A stretch of DNA of 64,000 nt from an uncultured Gammaproteobacteria bacterium (lineage in GTDB: Bacteria; Pseudomonadota; Gammaproteobacteria; GCA-002705445; GCA-002716945), in contig CABYTF010000001.1 of NCBI GenBank assembly GCA_902521725.1, forward strand, positions 1 to 64,000, in the 5' to 3' direction. Numbering within the stretch: position 1 is the first letter of the stretch; every line of letters begins with the position of its first letter. Made by a program: the position numbers and the translations under genes. Below the pieces are notes generated by a model. That model searched no databases and was not told where the DNA came from. It saw only the letters and a list, made by a program, of their open reading frames with translations. Positions 18,417 to 26,066 of the stretch are shown here, one piece after another.

Positions 18417-19502
18417 TTAAAATCTAACGTATGCCGATGAGTTGAGAGTTTTTCTGCCACCGCGCCAATTATCAATATGATATTTTGTAAATGGTAGTTC
18501 AGTAAGTTCAAAAAATCTTGGCCAACCTATTCTCTCAATCCAGTCGTTGATTCTTTCCCAATCACGAGCATCTTCTTTATATGCAGATAAAATTCGTTTT
18601 ACAATTGCCGTTGCTTCAGGCCATCTTGGTGGGTTATTAGGAATACCGGCTGCGACAAGTTTCTGAAAAGATGGTTTACTTCTAGCATTAGAGTGATTTC
18701 CACCAACCCATATAGCCAGTTTACTGTGCTCTGGATCATTGATCTGCATTGGAGGACATGGTGGGAAACACGCACCACAACATATACATTTTTTTTCATC
18801 AACTTCTAAAGAGGGTTTGCCATTTACCATTGCTGGTCTGATAGCAGCCACTGGACAACGCGCGACCACAGATGGTCTTTCACATACATTTGAAACCAAG
18901 TCATGATTAATTTTTGGTGGTTTTGTATGCTGGATATTTATTGCAATATCACCTTGTCCACCACAGTTAATTTGACAGCAAGAGGTAGTCAAATGAACAC
19001 GATTAGGCATGTCATTATTTCTGAATTCATCAATTAGTTCGTCCATCATTGCTTTTACGACGCCGGATGCGTCAGTACCAGGGATATCACAATGTAACCA
19101 ACCTTGAGTATGAGAAATCATTGCAACTGAGTTTTTTGTTCCCCCGACTATAAACCCCTCCTTCTCTAGGGCATCAATAAGTGGTTGCACTTTATCTTTG
19201 TCACTAACCATGTACTCGATGTTACTTCTTATAGTGAATCTTACATACCCATCGGCAAACTCATCACCAATATCACACAAAGTCCTCAGTGTGAATACGT
19301 CTAATATACGTTGTGTTCCGGCCCTTACAGTCCAAATTTCCTCACCACTATGAGCTACATGCACCAAAACTCCTGGTCTTGGGTGTTCATGGTATTTCCA
19401 TTGGCCGAAGTTTTTTCGCATCGTTGGATGCATGTATTGAAAACCATCAGGACATCCAGTCTCAATCGGAGTTCTCATCTCTTTTTTCGCATTCTCACCC
19501 AT
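18417..19502 (-). CDS. dsrB: Reverse-type dissimilatory sulfite reductase, beta subunit
   Basis: Beta subunit of the cytoplasmic siroheme enzyme that oxidises DsrC-bound sulfur to sulfite. The 361-residue protein carries TTSCCQINCGGQGDIAIN and the downstream VCERPSVVARCP group around the siroheme site. An inserted ferredoxin domain has KKCICCGACFPPCPPM. The active-site half resembles DsrA but is not identical, as expected for paralogues. Its ATG overlaps the dsrA stop (TAATG). Confidence 0.97.
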   Translation of the reverse strand: MGENAKKEMRTPIETGCPDGFQYMHPTMRKNFGQWKYHEHPRPGVLVHVAHSGEEIWTVRAGTQRILDVFTLRTLCDIGDEFADGYVRFTIRSNIEYMVSDKDKVQPLIDALEKEGFIVGGTKNSVAMISHTQGWLHCDIPGTDASGVVKAMMDELIDEFRNNDMPNRVHLTTSCCQINCGGQGDIAINIQHTKPPKINHDLVSNVCERPSVVARCPVAAIRPAMVNGKPSLEVDEKKCICCGACFPPCPPMQINDPEHSKLAIWVGGNHSNARSKPSFQKLVAAGIPNNPPRWPEATAIVKRILSAYKEDARDWERINDWIERIGWPRFFELTELPFTKYHIDNWRGGRKTLNSSAYVRF

Positions 19503-20758
19503 TATGCTGAATCCTTTTCACGTTGATCGGCTTTTTCATACCATTTTACAGCCTCATCATCCCAGTCGTCTGTTCTGACATAAGAACTTTCTCGCGGATT
19601 AGCCACCATGTTTGGATCTACGTCAATGCCAACTCCTTCTAGGAAATTCACAAGCCCAATTCTCTCGATCATCTCGCCACATCTCTCATGTTCAAGAGCA
19701 TTATCAGCCCAAAAATCAATCGTTTCTTCTGCAATCTCGACTAGTCTCTCCCAATCCTCTTCTTTTTCTAGCTTCATAAATGGAACAATGACTGTGCCCA
19801 TCAAATCACCAATTTTAAGAGTTCTTTTACCGCCAATAAGTATTGTTACACCTTTGTCATCTCCACACTGAAGTGCTTTAGGGACAACATTTAGGCAGTG
19901 CATACATTTGACGCAGTTTTGATTATCGATTTGAATTGAATCATCATCATTTAATGAGATTGCGTTAGTAGGACATCTCGTTACGATATTATCAATAACG
20001 TACTTACGTCCTTTCATCTCTACGTACTTCTTAAACTCTTCTTGATCCACTTTAATATCATCTCTCCATGTTCCTATTACTGACATATCAGCTCTCTCAA
20101 TGGAGTTCATGCAATCATTTGGACAACCTGAAACTTTGAATTTGAATTTGTATGGTAAGGCAGGTCTGTGCACATCGTCTGTAAAGTTATTAACTAAGAG
20201 TCTGTGAGCTTTATGTTCATTTACATTAGACATCTCACAACGTCCAGCACCAACGCATGACATTGCTGTTCTTACGCAAGGTCCTGCACCACCAAGGTCA
20301 AATCCATAATCATTGATCTCATCAAAGAAATGTTGTGTGTTTTCTGTTGTTGATCCAATGAACATGATATTACCTGTTTGTCCATGGAATGTTACCAAAC
20401 CAGATCCATGTTTCTCCCAACTATCTGCAAGTTGTCTAAGCATACTTGTTGAGTAGAAATTACCCGCAGGTGGTTGCACTCTTAATGTATGAAATTCTTT
20501 AGATGCAGGAAAGACATTGCCCACTTCTGAAAATCTAGGTATGATGCCGCCTCCGTAGCCGTATACACTTACTGTCCCACCTTTCCAGTAACCTTTACGT
20601 GTTTCGTATGAATGCTCCAACTGACCAAGAAGGTCATTTGTCATCTCATTAATTCTTTTTTCTGGATGTGTATCTCTGAGTCTTTTTATGCCACTGATGA
20701 AACTAGGCCATGGGCCATTCTCTAGCTCATCAATCATTGGTGTATCATGTTTTTTCAC
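19502..20758 (-). CDS. dsrA: Reverse-type dissimilatory sulfite reductase, alpha subunit
   Basis: Alpha subunit of oxidative DsrAB, 418 residues. Siroheme-[4Fe-4S] ligands sit in CVGAGRCEMSN and SGCPNDCMNS; a ferredoxin domain carries NCVKCMHCLNVVPK. The start is a GTG at 20756-20758 with AGGGG seven bases upstream. An ATG eight codons further in is possible but has no ribosome site. The oxidative direction is inferred from the linked dsrEFH, dsrL, dsrN and dsrR. This is the first gene of the operon, divergent from the island at 20903. Confidence 0.97.
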   Translation of the reverse strand: MKKHDTPMIDELENGPWPSFISGIKRLRDTHPEKRINEMTNDLLGQLEHSYETRKGYWKGGTVSVYGYGGGIIPRFSEVGNVFPASKEFHTLRVQPPAGNFYSTSMLRQLADSWEKHGSGLVTFHGQTGNIMFIGSTTENTQHFFDEINDYGFDLGGAGPCVRTAMSCVGAGRCEMSNVNEHKAHRLLVNNFTDDVHRPALPYKFKFKVSGCPNDCMNSIERADMSVIGTWRDDIKVDQEEFKKYVEMKGRKYVIDNIVTRCPTNAISLNDDDSIQIDNQNCVKCMHCLNVVPKALQCGDDKGVTILIGGKRTLKIGDLMGTVIVPFMKLEKEEDWERLVEIAEETIDFWADNALEHERCGEMIERIGLVNFLEGVGIDVDPNMVANPRESSYVRTDDWDDEAVKWYEKADQREKDSA

Positions 20759-20835
20759 AAATATTCCCCTAAAATCCTTTGGTTTCCAATGTATATTATT
20801 TTATCATTGATTTCTAATATGTCCACGTGAAGTTA

Positions 20836-20864
20836 ATATTGCATGGAATTATCATAAAAAACAA
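20836..20864 (-). promoter_or_regulatory. Candidate dsrA promoter in the divergent intergenic region
   Basis: The 144-base gap 20759-20902 must drive both the dsr operon and the divergent island. On the minus strand TTGTTT (20859-20864) and CAATAT (20836-20841) are 17 bases apart. The match is modest, and no clear regulator site is seen. A second possible -10 in TATATAAAA near 20890-20900 would serve the + strand gene. Confidence 0.25.
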
Positions 20865-20902
20865 GTATTAAAATGACCTAAAAATTAACAATATATAAAA
20901 GT

Positions 20903-21730
20903 ATGATATTTACAGCAAAATCAGCAGAATTTCTCAGATGGGCAGAAGAAAAAGAGAAGAATATCCCTCAGAATAGTGATGGTATATTAGTAAATATCCA
21001 TGACATAAATAATGTAAAAACCTCTGAGATCGCTAAGATCAAAGAGACAATCTATAAATATAATAGCTGCATATATTCATCTAAGATCGCTTTAAAGTCT
21101 AATACTAATCTTTTAAAATTTGTCGAATTAGTTGGGATGAGAACTTATGATTGCAACAACATAGATTCGAATGAGATTAGTACAATTACACCTTTACAAA
21201 ACAGCAAAATAAATTATATACCTTACACAGATAAGCCGCTTAATTGGCATACTGATGGTTACTATGATAAAAAATCAATTTTTTCTTGGCTCCTTCACTG
21301 TGTCAATCCAGCAACCCAAGGAGGTGAGAATTATTTACTTGATCATGAATTAGTTTTGAGAGAATACCTCTTAAGAAATGACGATATAAATAATTTAATG
21401 GCTGAAGACGCGTTAACCATACCCGAGAGCAAATACACATCTAGATCAGAGATCTCAACTTATATTTTCTCTTTCAAAAATAAGTATAAAAGATTACACA
21501 TGAGGTTCTCTATGCGAAAAGATAACATTGGCACAAGTGCAAAGGCTAATTCTGCGGTAATAAAGCTGAGAGAAATTATAGAAGGTAATTGCGCCAAATA
21601 TTCTTTAACGTACAAGCTACAAAAAAATGAAGGGATTATAACTAACAACATTTTACATGGAAGAAAGGCATTCAAAGATGATAAGGTAAAAAGAAAACTT
21701 TTAAGGATCAGATCTTACGAGAGGTTATAA
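20903..21730 (+). CDS. TauD/TfdA-like Fe(II)/2-oxoglutarate dioxygenase
   Basis: 275-residue protein with the fold pattern of TauD/TfdA oxygenases. The iron triad is visible: LNWHTDGYYD holds the HxD pair, and ILHGRKAF holds the distal His. An Arg-rich end (KLLRIRSYER) could bind 2-oxoglutarate. The substrate is unknown; TauD itself releases sulfite from taurine, but nothing here shows that substrate. It is the first gene of the + strand island that diverges from dsrA, and it overlaps the next gene by one base (TAATG). It contains no signal peptide. Confidence 0.75.
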   Translation: MIFTAKSAEFLRWAEEKEKNIPQNSDGILVNIHDINNVKTSEIAKIKETIYKYNSCIYSSKIALKSNTNLLKFVELVGMRTYDCNNIDSNEISTITPLQNSKINYIPYTDKPLNWHTDGYYDKKSIFSWLLHCVNPATQGGENYLLDHELVLREYLLRNDDINNLMAEDALTIPESKYTSRSEISTYIFSFKNKYKRLHMRFSMRKDNIGTSAKANSAVIKLREIIEGNCAKYSLTYKLQKNEGIITNNILHGRKAFKDDKVKRKLLRIRSYERL

Positions 21731-21924
21731 TGCTTTATCTCAGTACGCTACTAATAGAATACAAAGATGTTGAGACATTTGACGAGTTTTTAGAAATCGT
21801 TAGACAGAAGGCTGTCGAAGGAGAAATGTTTATAAGGTTTGATTTGAAACCACCCTTTCCAGATACTCCAGAGAATTGGCAAGATCGTATAGAAAGTGTC
21901 TTCAGTGGTTATATAAGAGAGTAA
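21730..21924 (+). CDS. Small unknown protein (64 residues) of the dsr-linked island
   Basis: I do not recognise this protein. It is acidic, 64 residues, and reads like a single alpha/beta unit, with a C-terminal block PPFPDTPENWQDRI. It is probably real because its ATG overlaps the stop of the dioxygenase (TAATG) and its stop lies two bases before the ATG of the Cas6-like gene. A role as a partner of either neighbour is inference from coupling only. Confidence 0.6.
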   Translation: MLYLSTLLIEYKDVETFDEFLEIVRQKAVEGEMFIRFDLKPPFPDTPENWQDRIESVFSGYIRE

Positions 21925-21926
21925 AT

Positions 21927-22604
21927 ATGTGGCAAGAGGAAGAAGAAAAAAAACCAATAGCTGATAGTTCAGATATGGTGGAATTATCGTTTTCTGTTGA
22001 TTGTAAAGAACTTCCATATGACCATGCATACGAACTCTCTTCAGAAATCCTAAACCTAGTCCCTGAGATCAAAAATGATAATAGAAATGCCATTCAAACA
22101 TTGCATGGGCCGATGTCAGGCAACGGATGGGTACGTCCTGATAGCGAGAATATACCTTTATCTAAAAGAGCAAAGCTTATAATGCGCATCAATAAAAACC
22201 AAATTAATGATATTAAATGTATAGAAGGGAGAGAGATAAGGCTTTTTGGAAATACATTAAAAATTGGTAGCTCAAAAGTTAAAAATTTCTTGGTTGTTAA
22301 AGACTTGTTCTGCAGGTTTGTGATGAGTGATCATAAGACATCAGAAGAAGATTTCCTTAATATAATTCAAAAAGAATTGAGAGGCTTAAAAATTAATATT
22401 AAAAAAGCACTCTGTGGAAGATCCATGGTAATTAGCTTCGGTGAAAAGACACTATATACAAGATCACTTATGATTGCTGACTTATCTAAAGAGGAGTCAC
22501 TTAAGCTACAAGAAGAGGGTGTGGGTGATAAGAAACTATATGGTTGTGGTATTTTCCTTCCGCATAAATCAATTGATGCTGTAAGTAATTTTAAAGAGGA
22601 CTAG
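21927..22604 (+). CDS. Cas6/Cmx6-like protein, orphan (no CRISPR array)
   Basis: 225-residue protein resembling the Cas6/Cmx6 family (the type annotated as I-MYXAN). Matching blocks include VELSFSVDCKELPYDHAYEL near the N-terminus, TLHGPMSGNGWVRPD, a KRAKLIMRI strand, ALCGRS, and the C-terminal glycine-rich end YGCGIFLPHKSI. Cas6 proteins are RAMP-fold RNA endonucleases that cut CRISPR RNA. No other cas gene and no repeat array is in the window, so a CRISPR role here is doubtful. The start is the ATG at 21927; a longer frame from 21876 would overlap the previous gene. It is followed by the RspA gene 86 bases later. Confidence 0.7.
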   Translation: MWQEEEEKKPIADSSDMVELSFSVDCKELPYDHAYELSSEILNLVPEIKNDNRNAIQTLHGPMSGNGWVRPDSENIPLSKRAKLIMRINKNQINDIKCIEGREIRLFGNTLKIGSSKVKNFLVVKDLFCRFVMSDHKTSEEDFLNIIQKELRGLKINIKKALCGRSMVISFGEKTLYTRSLMIADLSKEESLKLQEEGVGDKKLYGCGIFLPHKSIDAVSNFKED

Positions 22605-22690
22605 AGAATTACCCACAACCTTCTAGACTTATACTTTTTAGTATATTAGAATTTTCCAATATTGATTAATTCAGAAATGAGGATTTGAAT

Positions 22691-23029
22691 ATGAAAGTTG
22701 AGGTTAATGGTCAAGAAATAGCCACCACTGATACGGGCTTTTTGACAAATATCGAAGACTGGACAGAGGAAGTAGCCTCGGTTATCGCGCAGCAGGAAGG
22801 CATTGAACTTACTCAAAAACACTGGGATGTGATCAACTATTTGCGAGATGAATTCATCAATAATAAAGAAAATCAGCCTAACACTAGGAACATGATTAAA
22901 GATATAGGAAAGTTGTGGGGAGAGAAAATTGATTCAAAAGCATTGTTTGATCTATTCCCCGGCAATCCTAGTAAACAAGCAGGGAGAATTGGCGGTCTAC
23001 CTGAAAGTAGGAGAAAAGGTGGATACTAA
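22691..23029 (+). CDS. Cysteine-free DsrC paralogue (RspA type)
   Basis: 112-residue member of the DsrC/TusE family. The body is clear (VNGQEIATTDTGFLTNIEDW, KHWDVINYLRDEF, LFDLFPGNPSKQAG). Both functional cysteines are gone: the first is Gly in KQAGRIGGLP, and the end is RRKGGY instead of a Cys near the terminus. The protein has no Cys at all, so it cannot carry sulfur. Such proteins have been called RspA, for a supposed regulatory role (established naming; function unproven). The ATG at 22691 has GAGGA eight bases upstream. Its stop overlaps the next ATG. Confidence 0.85.
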   Translation: MKVEVNGQEIATTDTGFLTNIEDWTEEVASVIAQQEGIELTQKHWDVINYLRDEFINNKENQPNTRNMIKDIGKLWGEKIDSKALFDLFPGNPSKQAGRIGGLPESRRKGGY

Positions 23030-23262
23030 TGACTGATGCAGTTAATGAAAAAGAACTACAAAAAGAAAGAAAAGAAATTATTGCAAGGATTTTAGAAATT
23101 CAAAAGAAATTCATGGAACTCGAAAGAGAAAAAGGAGTCACTGAGAAAGATATACACCATAACCCGAAGGGAATTGTCAAAGAATATAAAGAAGAGCATG
23201 AGAAACTTGCTAACAGACTAGTTGATATAGCTCACCAAATAAAGGGGTCGATAAGAACATAA
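23029..23262 (+). CDS. Small coiled-coil protein of the dsr-linked island
   Basis: 77 residues, nearly all charged and helical, with many Glu/Lys/Arg heptad-like stretches (KELQKERKEIIARILEIQKK), so probably a coiled coil. I do not recognise the family. Its ATG overlaps the RspA stop (TAATG), and its stop overlaps the next ATG (TAATG), which strongly suggests a coupled set of three small proteins. Confidence 0.6.
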   Translation: MTDAVNEKELQKERKEIIARILEIQKKFMELEREKGVTEKDIHHNPKGIVKEYKEEHEKLANRLVDIAHQIKGSIRT

Positions 23263-23456
23263 TGAATCAAGAATATTTTGATAAAGTAACTGAACTTGAA
23301 AAAATGAATGCTAGCGATCAATATATATTGGGCTGGCAAGAAGGCTATCAAGACGCGCCAGAAGTAGAAGAGCAAAGAGTAACCGATGCATATCAAGCAG
23401 GATATGAAGACGGTAAGAATAATAATTTCGATAACGTAGAAAAGTTTAAAGACTGA
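23262..23456 (+). CDS. Small protein with two Gly-aromatic repeat motifs
   Basis: 64 residues, acidic. It shows two similar motifs, ILGWQEGYQDAP and AYQAGYEDGKNN, separated by EVEEQRVTD. The pattern is loosely like the paired Gly-Tyr/Trp motifs of ribosome modulation factor, but the protein is acidic rather than basic, so the likeness may be superficial. It is coupled to the upstream coiled-coil gene (TAATG) and ends one base before the convergent gene at 23458. Confidence 0.55.
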   Translation: MNQEYFDKVTELEKMNASDQYILGWQEGYQDAPEVEEQRVTDAYQAGYEDGKNNNFDNVEKFKD

Positions 23457-23457
23457 C

Positions 23458-24021
23458 CTACGATTTCGTTACTGAATCATAAACTTCAAGAATCTTTTTT
23501 AATATTTCAACCGAATCGATATCTATGATTTGATCCATAACCCATTTGTTAGTCTGACTGTAACCCATGACATCTTGACATTTCTTCGACAAGTGTCTGT
23601 ATAAAGAATAATTGCTGCCGTTTCTTGAAAATTCAAATTCAGAGTATTCAGTCGATCTTAAATTAAGTGTATTGATATAGCCTTTCTTGTAATCACCTGG
23701 CCCAAAAAGATCCTCACAATTCTCTTGCATAATTCTTGCTGATTGTTTCCCTAGCGAGTTCATGACTTGAGCTCTAAATTCACTATCCATATTATCCTCA
23801 AACAGCAATCTATCAACTAGATGAACTTGAAAAGACATATACTCTACAATTATAGAAACTCTTTGATGATCATTTTCATATTCAAAATCCTCACCATGGA
23901 GTGTTTTTGCCTTATCCAAAGATAACCTCCATGAAATAAAGGAAAGAGCACTACCATAGTCTTCTGGCGTCTTCTCTCTTTTTACGGTTTTTGACCACTT
24001 GCTTTTAATTCTTATTGCCAT
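23458..24021 (-). CDS. Unknown helical protein, opposed to the island
   Basis: 187 residues, no signal peptide or membrane segment, mainly helical, with the C-terminal part ending in an EILKKILEVYDSV helix. I do not recognise a family. It is the only minus-strand gene in the 20.9-26.5 kb island: its stop is one base from the stop of the Gly-aromatic protein gene, and its start is 40 bases from the divergent dioxygenase at 24062. It probably shares a regulatory gap with that gene. Confidence 0.55.
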   Translation of the reverse strand: MAIRIKSKWSKTVKREKTPEDYGSALSFISWRLSLDKAKTLHGEDFEYENDHQRVSIIVEYMSFQVHLVDRLLFEDNMDSEFRAQVMNSLGKQSARIMQENCEDLFGPGDYKKGYINTLNLRSTEYSEFEFSRNGSNYSLYRHLSKKCQDVMGYSQTNKWVMDQIIDIDSVEILKKILEVYDSVTKS

Positions 24022-24061
24022 AATATTCAGATGATAACATTTACTGTGTAATATAAATATT

Positions 24062-24661
24062 ATGACTGATCAAATAAAGATAGATAAAAGACTGATCGAA
24101 AAAAGTCCCGGTAGCTTCATATTTGAGTTTGATAACGAAATATCGCCAGAGAAGTGTGATGAAATAATTAATAGGTTTGAAGAATCCAAAGATGATCATT
24201 ATCGAGGCAGAGTTGGTCCGAATTTTGAAGAAAATGATAATGTAAAAAAATCTACCGACATGGTCATAAGTGGTAAAGACTCCTGGAAGGATATTGATGA
24301 AATATTTTTTATCAGCCTCTCCAAAGCACTAGCAAAAATGAAAAAAGAGTATGATTTTTTCAACGGTAAGTTTAAAGACATTGGATATGCAATACAAAGA
24401 ACTGATGTTGGTGAATATTTTCATTGGCATATTGATACTGGTAGTCATCAAATGAGTGATAGACAACTTGTAGCAATATGGTACCTGAATGATGTAGATG
24501 GACCAGGAGGTGAGACAGAGTTCTTACATCAGAAGGTTAAAATAAAACCTGAAAAAGGAAAGCTTGTTATCTTTCCTCCATTTTGGACGCATGAGCATCG
24601 AGGTGTTACAGTAAAGAAAGGGTCAAAATACATTGCGACAACATGGATAGTATTTAAATGA
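24062..24661 (+). CDS. Prolyl 4-hydroxylase-type Fe(II)/2-oxoglutarate dioxygenase
   Basis: 199-residue dioxygenase. Iron ligands are in YFHWHIDTG (HxD) and FWTHEHRGV (His). The block YLNDVDGPGGETEF is typical of P4Hc/2OG-FeII_Oxy_3 proteins, and KKGSKYIATTW holds a basic residue placed for 2-oxoglutarate. The substrate is unknown; protein or small-molecule hydroxylation are both possible. Its stop overlaps the next ATG by four bases (ATGA). This is the second dioxygenase of the island and is not closely similar to the first. Confidence 0.8.
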   Translation: MTDQIKIDKRLIEKSPGSFIFEFDNEISPEKCDEIINRFEESKDDHYRGRVGPNFEENDNVKKSTDMVISGKDSWKDIDEIFFISLSKALAKMKKEYDFFNGKFKDIGYAIQRTDVGEYFHWHIDTGSHQMSDRQLVAIWYLNDVDGPGGETEFLHQKVKIKPEKGKLVIFPPFWTHEHRGVTVKKGSKYIATTWIVFK

Positions 24662-25767
24662 ATAAAAGTTCAACAGAAGCTCAAGAAAATATAAAATCTG
24701 TCATTCAAAGAATTGCCACAGGTCCAGAACTAAGTAAAAACATTTCTAGAGACGAGGCAAAAAGATCGATGTCCGATATTCTTAATGGTGAAATTGATCC
24801 AGTTCAATCTGCAATATTTTTAATTGCTTTACGAATGAAAAGAGAAACCATAGATGAGAATTTGGGCGTTCATGATGCAATTATTGAATCCACAACCACT
24901 GTTGATACCTCATGTGATAGTCTTATAAACATTGCTGATCCATATGATGGATTTTCCAGAAATCTTCCATCGTCTATTTTTATACTCCCAGTTATTGCAG
25001 AACTTGGTCTCCCAATTGTCTCGCACGGGGTTTTTTCTGTTGGGCCCAAGTATGGATGCACACATCACTTAACCTTAAAAGAGCTTGGATACAATTCTAA
25101 TAATGATCATCAAGAGATAGTTGAAAGACTAGAGAATAAAGATATTGGCTGGGCATATGCTGACCAATCGATGTTTAATCCAAAACTTTACAACCTGATG
25201 AGTCTGAGAAAACAGATTATAAAAAGACCCGTTATCACAACCGTTGAGGTGTTAGTAAAACCTGTATCATCAAAAAATGATATGTTTTTCACAGGTTTCG
25301 TTCACAAACCATACCCACCGATATATCTAGAGCTCTCCAGGAATGCTCAGTTTAACTCAGCAACAGTCATAAGAGGTACTGAGGGAGGTATTATCCCATC
25401 TTTAAGACAGACCGGTAAGGTTCATTTTTATCACAGCGCAGGTGAACAAGATGATTATTACGATGTCACTCCTGAAGATCTAGGAATAGTTCAATCGTCA
25501 AGAGCTGTTGATATCCCTGAAGAAATAACAAGGAAAAATACTAAGGATAAAATTGAATCAAAAGTGGACGCAGTTGATATTGCTAAAGAGACAATTAAAT
25601 CAGGTACAAGTGCTTTATCAGGTAATGATGGACCTATGTTGTCATGTATCCAGCTTGGTGCTGCGATTATCTTGCAACGGGCAACTGGTAATGATTTAGG
25701 TAATTGTTCAAAAGAAGTCTTACGAGTCTTAAAAAGTGGAGCTGCTTTAAAAAGGATGAAAAGATGA
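24658..25767 (+). CDS. TrpD-like (anthranilate phosphoribosyltransferase family) protein with altered active site
   Basis: 369 residues with the TrpD / glycosyltransferase family 3 layout: a helical N-terminal domain (SMSDILNGEIDPVQSAIFLI), then the alpha/beta domain ending in YDVTPEDLG, and a C-terminal GNDGPMLSC segment. The PRPP motif GTGGDG of true TrpD is replaced by ADPYDGF, and the HGNRSxSS region by HGVFSVGP. It is therefore unlikely to make tryptophan, and no trp gene is near. The TrpD2/YbiB branch includes nucleic-acid binders (established), which may be the better analogy. ATGA overlaps link it to both neighbours. Confidence 0.7.
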   Translation: MNKSSTEAQENIKSVIQRIATGPELSKNISRDEAKRSMSDILNGEIDPVQSAIFLIALRMKRETIDENLGVHDAIIESTTTVDTSCDSLINIADPYDGFSRNLPSSIFILPVIAELGLPIVSHGVFSVGPKYGCTHHLTLKELGYNSNNDHQEIVERLENKDIGWAYADQSMFNPKLYNLMSLRKQIIKRPVITTVEVLVKPVSSKNDMFFTGFVHKPYPPIYLELSRNAQFNSATVIRGTEGGIIPSLRQTGKVHFYHSAGEQDDYYDVTPEDLGIVQSSRAVDIPEEITRKNTKDKIESKVDAVDIAKETIKSGTSALSGNDGPMLSCIQLGAAIILQRATGNDLGNCSKEVLRVLKSGAALKRMKR

Positions 25768-26066
25768 TTGTGCCGTTATGTTCAAAAGAGGACTTTACTG
25801 AGAATAGTATGCTTGAAATTATTCATGACGGTCACTCCTACCTTGTGGCAAAAGTTGAAGACGAATTTTTTGTTGTAGATAATATGTGTAGTCATGAGGA
25901 TTCGGAATTAATATTAGGATGCCTTAAGGATAAAACAATAAAATGTTCCTTGCATGGAAGTTATTTTGATTTAGAAACTGGGGAAGCTTTGAATGAGCCC
26001 GCGGATGAACCAATAAAGGCATATAAAACTCTCATGAAAGATAATAATATTTGTATAGAATTATGA
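25764..26066 (+). CDS. Rieske-type ferredoxin (small, soluble)
   Basis: 100-residue protein of the NirD / non-heme oxygenase ferredoxin type. The [2Fe-2S] ligands are in NMCSHEDSEL (C and H) and KCSLHGSYFD (C and H), although the usual Pro of CPxHG is Ser. Such ferredoxins feed electrons to oxygenases. The ATG overlaps the TrpD-like stop by four bases, and its stop overlaps the next ATG. An upstream in-frame start inside the TrpD-like gene is rejected because the ATG at 25764 gives the normal family N-terminus. Confidence 0.8.
   Translation: MIVPLCSKEDFTENSMLEIIHDGHSYLVAKVEDEFFVVDNMCSHEDSELILGCLKDKTIKCSLHGSYFDLETGEALNEPADEPIKAYKTLMKDNNICIEL

Noticed and set aside
21927-23456. CRISPR locus suggested by the Cas6-like protein
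   Set aside because: No direct repeats with regular spacers and no cas1, cas2, cas3 or Cascade genes anywhere in the 64 kb.
24658-25767. Tryptophan synthesis gene trpD
   Set aside because: Active-site motifs are replaced and no trp genes are adjacent.
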